In this document: piece by piece, positions 55,707 to 64,000 of the stretch
How positions within the stretch are numbered: the first letter of the stretch is position 1
Layout of the letters: every line of letters begins with the position of its first letter
The notes under the pieces: model-generated
Told to the model about the DNA's origin: nothing
The model's input: the letters and a program-made list of their open reading frames with translations, nothing else
Databases searched by the model: none
NCBI GenBank assembly: GCA_015499995.1
Contig: JADNRV010000017.1
Coordinates: 186,001-250,000 of the forward strand
DNA length: 64,000 nt
DNA from: Flammula alnicola
Lineage: Eukaryota; Basidiomycota; Agaricomycetes; Agaricales; Strophariaceae
Direction: 5' to 3'
Position numbers and translations under genes: made by a program

Positions 55707-56550
55707 ATCTCCAGCTATGATGTAGTTCAGAACACTTGAAGCGAGGTGGTGTATCGCAGAAGGCGAGGTAGAAAAGAGGGTAGCGCAAAGGAAGGAAGAG
55801 AGCGGAAGGATGCCTTGTCCTGATGTGGCAAGAACTGTGACCACTCCGGACCGCAGCCTATTCAACCATTTCCTCCCTCTCTTCCATCTGCAACCGATTA
55901 TTCTCTCAACTGAAATGTTAAATCGCGCCGCCAAAGTCGAATGCAACTGCTTAAAATGCTACAAGCTCGAACCCCTTCTCAAAACCATCTCGCGCGATTC
56001 TGCACGCAAACACCTCAGGAAAAACGGGCCAGCTCCATTGATTATAGCACCGCCGAACCACGCCATTGGCCAACCACCAGCTTTGGGCGTCTTTCCAGCA
56101 CGAGGATATGGCCATGATGCACATGCGGAGAACCAAGCTGTCGGAGAAGATGACCCTGGACTTGAGGATCTGCCCGACGATGTCCAACCGCTTCCTCTTC
56201 TTATTCATCCTGCTGACACAACATGGTCCCATGCAACCTTGTCAAACGAGGTCGAATCCAATCTTGAAGCAGATCGCCAGGATGCTACTCCGGTATTGCC
56301 GCCTGCCTACAGAGACGAGGAGCCGTCGTGGATTCGGATCGCCTATTTGCAAGCGGTTCTCAACAATGTTTTCGATGGGATGCCTGTTACCAAGTCGGAC
56401 GATAATCTTGCAACTACTCTCAATGCTCTTGACGCCGCCGGAGTAGTTCCCGAGTATCCTCGACCTGTTAGGACCCTAGCCAGTGCGAAGCGGCGGCTTG
56501 GAATCGATCCAGACGAATACATCATTCAATATGCTGTTTGTCCTCAATGC

Positions 56551-58495
56551 ATCAGCAAACCGTGATTTTTCCCATAGCATGTCATACTATTCCTATTGTG
56601 GCCACAGCATCGTATAGTGCCATAGTAACGATAGGCCGCTACATAGCACTTTGGCGTGCTAGGTCCCTTACCGAAATATATACATAGTTCTTTGATAGAC
56701 TACAGATAGACTACAGAGCATTACAATAAGAGACGTTCGACAAAGTCACGCTAATGGAACCTATTACATAATATGGTTGATGTTCATAAATGTAAATTTG
56801 GACTTGGGCGAAATTTCGATGTCTCTTGCTTACTCCCACCACCTCACCACCGTCGTCGCCCCGCCCTTCCGCCCACCATCACCTCTACCACAGCACCCCA
56901 GACCACCATTCACACCTCAACCCATGTGCCCCTCCCCTCTGAGAGGGATGTGGAGCCGGGATTGCTGTCACTTCGCCACTGGGCAACGCAACATTACCAG
57001 CTCCTTCCCTTTTCAAGGGATGCTAGCCGACATTGGAAGGTATTGAGACGTAAGGGGAGTCCTGGGTGGGGAGACCACATGGTGTGTTACGAAATGACGT
57101 GCAGCATTCAATGTTGTGCGTCATTTCGCTATTTCTCTTTCGCCCCTACTCACCCACCTACACCCCTTTTTGCAGACAACAGGGCTTGAGACGACGGCCT
57201 CTGCCTCTCGCAGCTGGTTGAACAACCCATTGCCGAACTCCTCCCATCACTGTGGACGTGGATCTCGGCCCCAGCCCACCATGTCGCCCCTACGAAAGCC
57301 ACGAGGAACCCCAGAAACGCACGAGAAATGACGATGGCTCATCGTCGTAACTGCGGGTCACCAGCAAGCCACACGGCCACCGAATGCAGTGACCCCAAAC
57401 CCCTTCCCAGTTTCATTCTTCGCTATAGCATTACTGACAACGGATGGTGTAGACCTCGTCAAGCAGTTCACCGGGTCGTTGCCACGCTGATGCCAGGCCC
57501 ACTCGCTCCACCGCCTACTGCGTTCGTGCCTGCCCTGCCTCACGTTCGACGGCGGTGCAACAACTCCGTCCCGCAAATATCAACCTCAGTCTTACCGCAA
57601 CTGCGCAAAGTCACGCTGGCAACGCAAAACCTGTCGCACAGACATCGGCTCGCGCCAGGGCTTGTCTGAGTCGAGTACCCTGAGCGGAGGTAGAAGGGGC
57701 ATGAGGAGGAGGAAGAAGGCCGCCGGGTAAGCGGCAACCCACCCCCTACATCGCTGCTAACCCCCAATATCCACTTTTCATGCAGAAACCGCCACTCTGG
57801 CTACCGAAACGGCGTGACGATACCCCCAACACCCCCAAAACAGTGCAGCGGCGACGCGATAGGGCCCGGTGACGAGGGAGAGCCACCAGGTACATGGGAA
57901 CCTACTTTGTATGATGTAGCTGACCCCCAATCCCCATTTTCAGCAGCAGGCAGGGCTCGAGGCAATTCCCTCGCCCTCTCTCTTCTGCGCTAATGTGTGA
58001 CGCTCGACACCCAACCGACCACTGGCACCGCCCATCTATGCCTAAACGGCCACCGCAGCCAGAACAACACACCAACACCGCACGAACACACCCCATATCG
58101 GCGTTGCTCAGTGGTGCCGCGATAATGAGCGCGCTGGTGGTCTTGACTGATATACTAACCCCACGGCTGCCGCGTTGACTATGTAGGCTAGTATTTAAAT
58201 ATGTATTCGGTAGTTCAAATATAATGTTACACTGTTAGCTATCATCTCGAGAACTGCAAGTCTAATATGCCATGATTGAGTGCAAAAGGCCCTGCAGAGG
58301 AAGCCCAGCATACTACTGTGAAGAGGTGATGTGATGCTACATAGCAATCCATAGCACGCCATAGTGCCGCTGCCCCATCTATATATAAACGTGAGAACGC
58401 TACGTAACACTACAGATTCGGTACCCTATGCTATGAGACTATGGCACTATATAGCGCTCGGCAGCGCTCTGCCGCGTCCCCCAGTTTGCTGATGC
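56551..58495. mobile_element. 1.9-kb insertion in the transposase gene
   Basis: It separates the TGC codon at 56548-56550 from TGC TGG at 58496-58501, where a TGC appears duplicated. The ends read ATCAGCAAAC (56551) and, on the other side, GTTTGCTGAT (58484-58493), an inverted 10-bp pair. The interior is proline-codon-rich and GC-rich without a supported gene. It contains a hairpin with 10-bp arms CGAAATGACG (57090-57099 and 57119-57128). It is non-autonomous; superfamily unknown. Confidence 0.65.
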
Positions 58496-59181
58496 TGCTG
58501 GAAACATTTCACTCCAGAAGCGATGAATAGCCTCGACTCCCCAGCCTGTACTGCTCCTTCTTGTGATGGCCTCATTTTCAAGGAAACTGTAGATTCTAGA
58601 AAGCGAGTCAAGCGACATCCTATCAAAATCATCCCCCATGTTTCCCTCCTCCAGAGTGTTCGCCATATGGTTCGCCGCAAGGGCTTTCGTCGACTTGTCC
58701 GTGACAGCAGGAACACCCCCTCCAACCAGAACAGTGATCCAGATTTCATTATGAAAGATATGCATGATGGGAATATTTGGCATGACTTGGAAACGGGCAT
58801 CAAACGCGAAGTTGGAAATTTAGGAACGGTTCGAGACGTGCCCAATGCCCCTGGTACGAAGAAGAAGTTAACAGACCATAGATTCGGCCTTCACATGAAC
58901 ATTAACCTCGATTGGTGCGTTGACATTCCTCCGTTTGATGGTTGGGACCCTTGCTCATTTCCCGGTTTCTCAATCAGGTTTGGAGCGCTGGAAAATCGTC
59001 CTCACTCGTCTGGCCCTTTCTACGTCTCGTTTTCTGATCTCCCTCGCGAGCAGCGTTTCCTTCAGGTCAACGTCATTTGTCCAACTATCACACCTGGTCC
59101 AAATGAACCGACTACCCGGCAGCTCAATCACTGTATGGAGCCCATTGTTGTAGATGTTAAGAAGTTGAAGGACGGTATGGA

Positions 59182-59651
59182 TAGGGATTGTCAGGGGTAA
59201 CCCTGGGGTATTTCAGCTGTACCCTTACCCTTACCCACCAAAACCCTTACCCTCCACCAGGGGTAAGGGTTTTGAGGGGTTTGGGTAAGGGTTTCTGAAA
59301 ACCCAGGGGTATTTAAAAATTTGGAGGGTATACCTATTAAAATTGATTGAAAACTGTTTTAAAAATTATTTACTACTCAATTAAATTTAATTAATTAGTT
59401 GATTGTGTTATTTACAGTGTTATCTTGTACAGTAAGCCAAGTTTGGAGACAAAATCTTGTAAAAAGATATAAAATAAATATTTTTTGGACATCTTTGGTG
59501 TGCAAAAAGATCAAAAGATTTCTCTTGGCAATACCCCTGACCCCTGCTGGGGGTAGGGGTTTTCCAAGGGTACAGAATCTCAACCCTTACCCTTACCCTA
59601 GCGTACCCTACCCAAAACCCCTGCGGGTTTTCAAACCCCTGACAATCACTA
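59182..59651. mobile_element. hAT-like MITE in a transposase intron, 470 bp
   Basis: Ends are TAGGGATTGTCAGGGGT (59182) and, inverted, TAGTGATTGTCAGGGGT (ending 59651). An exact 8-bp duplication GGTATGGA lies at 59174-59181 and 59652-59659. Removing the MITE and one duplicate leaves a normal 51-nt intron. The internal sequence has several copies of TTACCC/GGGTAA words arranged as inverted repeats. Confidence 0.9.
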
Positions 59652-61680
59652 GGTATGGATGAATCTTCTTTATGCTGAACTTTCATCTCAAATTCGATTT
59701 CAGGTGTCGAGATGGAGATGTTTGATGAAGATGACAAGGAGATTGTTCTCGAGGTCGTGGCGGGCGATTTTACATGCAACAACTGTGATACACCCGGAGC
59801 GCACAAGATGTCTGGCTTCGCTGGCCATTCTGCTGACCTCAATCCCTGTCCCTGGTGTCGATGTACATCCCTCGATATCAACCAACCTGCAGGATACACC
59901 GCAACAAGCTTTGTTCATCGAAACGATTCGGAAGCCCTCAAACAGAAGTTCTATTCGAAAGATGCTCCTCTGCCACGCCAGGCTGCCATTCTTAAGAACC
60001 ATGGCGTCCAGTGGTCTGCCCTAGATTGGATCCCTGGATGGCGCCCGTCTAAACAGACTCCTCTTGATTTTATGCACTGCATTTTTCTCGGTATTGTTGC
60101 TTTTCTTTTTAAAACGGTTCTGTTTGCTGCGCACATGTTTCCAGGTGCAGGAGGTCAAGATTCCACGAAGAACCGATTTGAAAACGCCATCAATTCTGTT
60201 CGGTGGCCAACCCACGTTACCCGATTGCCTACAAATGTAAGTTGATGACGGCTTCATGTTATCCATTTTCTGACTAAAATTGTTCTAGATGGGCGAGAAT
60301 CAATCTTTGAAGAAGGCTGACGAGTGGCGTCGTCTACTTACCGTTTCTCCAGTGATTTTATGGTGCTCATGGAGGGACGAAACAGACACTATCCCAGATG
60401 CAGAGCCTCCTGTAGCACCAAATGAGAAGATTCAGACGCAACATTCCCAGAATATGAGGTCGCTTTACGATGCCATCTTATTACTCTGCGCAGGTGTCTG
60501 AATTCTCTCCATGAAGACGATCACTATGGCCCAGGCGAAGGCCGGGCAGGCATATCTGTCGAACTATTGCCTTCGTATGCTTCTCTTGGGTGTTGAATTG
60601 ACTATTAATCATCATCTAGGCATGCACTTTGCGGATATGATCGCCCTTTATGGACCGGTCTACGCATGGTGGCTGTTTGCCTTTGAGCGGTTTAATGGCA
60701 TGCTCGAGAAAGTCAATCACAATGGGCATGACGGTGGGCGTATCGAGCTCACAATGCTTCGTAACTGGGTGCAGACTCACTTGATCTATGAATTGCTTTT
60801 AGGACTCCCTGATGATGCTCATCCACATGAACGCGATTTGATTGAACGAATCCTCAAGACGGAAGGAAAACGTGGAGGCATGATGGCTGAGATTGCAATT
60901 TTTCGTAGTGAAGCATGCACTGACTGTGTTTCTTTGCCGAAGCAACTCCCTAAGCCGTTAAATCTCTACACGGTCAACCTACGTGGTCAAGGAGCAGATG
61001 GAACAGACCTCTATTCGCTGCTCTTTGAATATCTGAAGCAGCGTTGGCCCATTTTGAATTTGCGACGCGCCTTTAGTCTTCAGCAGGAAGGAACACCGTT
61101 CATTGGGACGACAGCTGCCTGTCGATTACCTTATATTCGGAAAGATGGTATCCGATATGGGTGTGTTTCCAATCTGCGAACAAAAACTGACAGTTTTGCA
61201 TTCATTCTACGAGACGGTGTCCGAGTGCCTGTTGAGATTGAAGATCTATTTATGGTGAAAATCCCTGGTACTGATCAGCCAGCACATGCATGCGCTCTGG
61301 TTCGAAGATTGCGCACTGACAACAATCTCCCTATCTTGCCATGGGATCTCTAGTGAGTTACCGTTCACTTAACTGCACTGATTGTCGTCTGATATTTAAC
61401 CGATACCAGTGCATCAATTCTAGGGATTCATACGTCCTATGCTGCACAGTATCATCCATTTGAAATCATTCCAGCATCAGACATTAATTGCCCCCTCGCT
61501 CTGATTCCTGTGACTCTTTTGAACTCCGGAACAGAGCTATGGATATCAGTTTCATTTGATCATGTAGGTACTCATTCTAACTTGTTCTGATTTTATAAAC
61601 TGACGACGATTGCGGGATAAGGGTGGCGCAGAACCTGAAGAGGCGTTTGATGAAGATGAAGAAGTAGAGCTTGAATATGT

Positions 61681-63406
61681 CTAGTTGTTGATGTCGCTGT
61701 TGTTATCGTTACTAGGAGCTTGCTGGGTTGGCTTCTTTTTTCCTTGTCCCTTTTTCGCCTTCTTTTTCTTTGAACTCTCTCCACCTCCTGATACACCACT
61801 AGCTCGTCTCTTTTTCTCTGCTGCCACATGTGCCGACCTCTCCTCAAGCTCTTCTGGATTCGTTTCATCACCCCACAACTTCCCATTGTCTGCTACCACC
61901 CTTTCGGTGTCAAAATCGGGATGATTCAAGAGCCACGTAGAATCAACCATCCAACGCCGTGCTCGACCTTTCAATGTTTTTGTCGCAGGTGGTCCCTGTT
62001 CTTCCTTCACTTCTCCTTGGACTCGTTTGATAAACTGGCCTGATGGTCGAGGATCCTTTTGCTGGTCAATCTCCTTGAACATCTGGGTGACAATCTCTGA
62101 GCGACTCCCAGGAGCGCAGGAGGTGTAGACGTCTGGTAACAGGTTACCGTCTTCGCCATATGCATCTTCGTCATCAGACATTTGCTGATATTCATAGGCA
62201 GCGTCGTACTTTGGTTGTTTCCATTCCGATCCAGCTGGCAAAGCCTCGCGTTTACGGTTTCGGACGTCAAGTTTCTACTTTCAATGTAAGCAACCATATC
62301 ATATCCAGTATCTGAGGACTTACTCCACGGGCACGATTGTCTCTCTTAACCCCGCCAGCTTTTCTCTTTCCATTCTTTTCCTTCCACGTTCTCCTCAGGC
62401 TTTCATATTTCACGCCAAACTTCTTAACAAGCTCCGGTGGTGTAACACGTTCAAGATATGGTCCGATACCAGTAACCATTACACGGCCATGGGCTATCGC
62501 ATGTGAGGACAAGACCTTGATATTGCGTGCGTTTCCTGGGTTCTTTACTCCTTCTTCCCAATTGAATCGTAGTTGACGAACATCTTCAGAGCCGTGGATA
62601 AGTGGTAGCTCATCTCGGGGTCTGTCGACAAAAGGAGGAAGATGTTCTTTTTTGGACGACGCTGCTATCCCCAAGAAAAGATGAAAGGTTTCCTTGACAA
62701 GGGCCTACAGGACATGCAATTCATCAACGACATCGCTCATTAATCTTATTGAAGTACGCACATTCACGATTGGATGATTTGCCGCTGATTTCCCTTGTCC
62801 GACAGGTTTACTTTCCACTTCCTCGTCCCCTGAACCCTCAAGGCCGGAATCCTTGTTGTCGTCACTATCGCTACTCTCTTCACAATCCTGTCGCTTGGTT
62901 GCCAGCAAGGCGATACGTTCATTGAGACGCGTTTCGAGGTCCTGTATGCGCTGTGCTGCCTCAGCTTGTAAGCGCCTGATCTCCTCTTGCTGCCACATAT
63001 TCTGATCAATTAATATCTGTACTTGGTGTTCCAGGACCGCGACCTTGTTCTCCACCATTACGAACTCGCGACAGACAAGATCAGATTTCAATTTGGAAGA
63101 CGGGTGTAGCAGATATGGCATCTGGGGAAGCGGTGGTGGATGCGAGAGAGCGGGGAATGGCCTCTGAGATGTTTCGGGTTGGCGAGGTACATTTTCATGC
63201 CATTGCGCGGGTGTGGTCTGACTCTGACGGTAATGATTACTAGGAGCGGTGGCCAATCGTGGGTCAATGTAAGCTGGGTATGGGACAGTGCCGAGGCTCG
63301 CGTAGGGGTTGGAAGGGTTGGATGTATGCGCGGTGTTTCCTTGGAACAGTGTTGAGGATGTGTGGTAATGTCTTTCTGGTTGCAGGTTCGTAGGCTGTTC
63401 CTCCAT
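61681..63406 (-). CDS. Tnp2-element 2 accessory protein, 539 aa
   Basis: Three exons on the minus strand: 63406-62762, 62704-62324, 62274-61681. The first intron (57 nt, donor GTGCGT) removes an apparent TAG at 62705. The N-terminal 100 residues are Pro/Tyr/Gln-rich. A coiled coil spans about residues 115-165 (VAVLEHQVQILIDQNMWQQE and RIQDLETRLNERIALL). An acidic SDSDDNKDSG stretch follows, then a middle domain with FGVKYESLRRTWKEKNGKRK that could be a DNA-binding helical domain (Myb-like at best). The C-terminus has ARRWMVDSTWLLNHPDF and a very basic Lys/Gly tail. Its stop TAG (61681-61683) overlaps the transposase stop (61682-61684) in the palindrome CTAG. Unlike the transposase, its frame is intact. 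A TnpA-like helper role is inference. Confidence 0.65.
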
Positions 63407-64000
63407 TCTTCTTTGGCAAAGGCTAACTAGTTCTTATTTTTAAGATCGTGACGGAAGAGAAGAGACGAGAAGAAACAATGCAGTTGCTCCAGGTGTCGTT
63501 CACGCATCAGCCTATTTTGGATTTGTTGATAACATTTCGTGTTCACTATGACGCTATACGCCAATCTCATATGCATCTCTTGCGATGCTTGCAGTACGCA
63601 ATAATAATGAAATTTGGGCTTTTTGTATCAGAATGTATTTATATCCTGGAGCCATATTGTACATGATTATAGAAAATGTGAATTCCCTGTAGATTCTTTG
63701 CGGTGCCTTCTCGTCAATTGCCTTTGCATTTGAAGAAAAACAGGAAAATCCAAAAATCACTGCATTCTCATTGCATTCCCGCGCGATTGGCAGAGACTTG
63801 TCACAATTCGATGACAATTCACAAGTTGTGCCTTTTCGTCCAATCTGCTGTGAAAGCGACTCAAGTCTCGTACAAAACACGATTGAACGGCGTGGTTTGT
63901 TTGGCAAGCACTACATTTTGGGAAAAACAGAGCCGAGGCGAGCTCGAGGAAACGAGCGACTCAGAAACAAGTCAGGCATGCCCAAAGAATCTGGGGTTTG
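63407..64000. other. Right flank of Tnp2 element 2
   Basis: It holds the candidate right inverted end (63761-63779). No further gene is recognised to the window end. GGCAGAG with nearby ACAATTCACA words here also occurs, in the same orientation, at 54714-54760 near the left end. Confidence 0.4.

Larger units (their letters stand above)
55915..61684 (+). pseudogene. Tnp2-family transposase, interrupted and with a nonsense codon
   Basis: The coding parts are 55915-56550, 58499-59174, 59704-60236, 60289-61352, 61410-61563 and 61622-61684, together 1042 codons. The N-terminus has the Cys cluster CNCLKCYKLEP. VCPQC is cut after its last Cys codon by a 1.9-kb insertion, and the frame resumes exactly at WKHFTPEAMNSLDSP on the other side. 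Core motifs are WCVDIPPFDGW, LPREQRFLQVNVICP, CNNCDTPGAHKMSGFAGHSA, CPWCRCT and PLDFMHCIFLG; the later part includes YGPVYAWWLFAFERFNGML, the DUF4218-like region. An in-frame TGA at 60499-60501 (context GTC TGA ATT) looks like a C-to-T change of an Arg codon. The intron at 59175-59703 contains a hAT MITE. It is probably inactive. Confidence 0.85.
54654..63779. mobile_element. Tnp2 element 2 (decayed), three genes
   Basis: It is bounded by the 19-bp imperfect inverted repeat at 54654-54672 and 63761-63779. It contains a 212-residue gene (minus), a Tnp2-family transposase gene (plus, broken) and a 539-residue accessory gene (minus). Secondary insertions at 56551-58495 and 59182-59651 make it older than element 1. 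The boundaries rest only on the short repeat, without a clear target duplication. Confidence 0.5.

Noticed and set aside
59210..59640. TTACCC runs read as telomere-like repeats
   Set aside because: They are imperfect, in both orientations, and belong to the hAT MITE flanked by an 8-bp duplication.
62705..62707. Premature TAG in the Tnp2 element 2 accessory gene
   Set aside because: It lies at the end of a 57-nt GTGCGT...TAG intron; splicing removes it and keeps phase.

Overview
The window looks like an accessory, transposon-dense region of a basidiomycete (Agaricomycete-type) genome. Genes are intron-rich, with introns of about 45-67 nt and mostly GT-AG ends plus a few GC-AG. The mobile genes are families expanded in mushrooms: Tnp2-type transposases, a CxC5/CxC6 protein of the KDZ-associated type, and hAT and CACTA ends. 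All intron models are mine; they were checked by reading phase and by total CDS length, not by transcripts.

Layout. 1-3.2 kb: nothing recognised. 3.2-13.6 kb: two secreted Kre9/Knh1-N-like paralogues (3226-3778 and 12503-13589, the second with a GPI signal), separated by an apparently complete 7.2-kb Tnp2 transposon (4349-11575; 18-bp inverted ends, 7-bp target duplication) carrying three spliced genes. 16.4-22.7 kb: a second mobile unit with a CxC5/CxC6 gene, a retropepsin-like gene and a GRF-type zinc-finger gene between inverted ends. 22.9-29.4 kb: a kinase pseudogene, a cyclopropane-fatty-acyl-phospholipid-synthase-type methyltransferase gene whose best model contains a one-nucleotide exon, and an intact protein kinase gene of the same family as the pseudogene.

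30.6-42.1 kb: nested and interlocked inverted-repeat elements. The core (31370-37329) has about 1.45-kb terminal inverted repeats, an exact 8-bp target duplication and an interior with many perfect hairpins. It lies inside a larger inverted-repeat unit (30651-40389) with its own spliced gene. A third inverted-repeat pair (40083/42118) interlocks with it and encloses a hAT transposase remnant and a minisatellite.

43.1-47.7 kb: a third kinase copy, dead, with two non-autonomous CACTA elements inserted in introns, each flanked by CGA; one of them hosts a TA-flanked palindromic MITE. 48.0-54.6 kb: conserved host genes, a Rif1-like gene of 1590 codons and an F-box-like gene. 54.7-63.8 kb: a second Tnp2 element, decayed. 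Its transposase is broken by a nonsense codon and a 1.9-kb insertion and carries a hAT MITE in an intron; its two other genes are still open.

Theme: the host genes (cell-wall-type proteins, lipid methyltransferase, kinase, Rif1, F-box) sit as islands among layered DNA transposons. Both Tnp2 elements carry three genes and share one architecture: the transposase converges on an accessory gene so tightly that the two stop codons overlap in a 4-bp palindrome.
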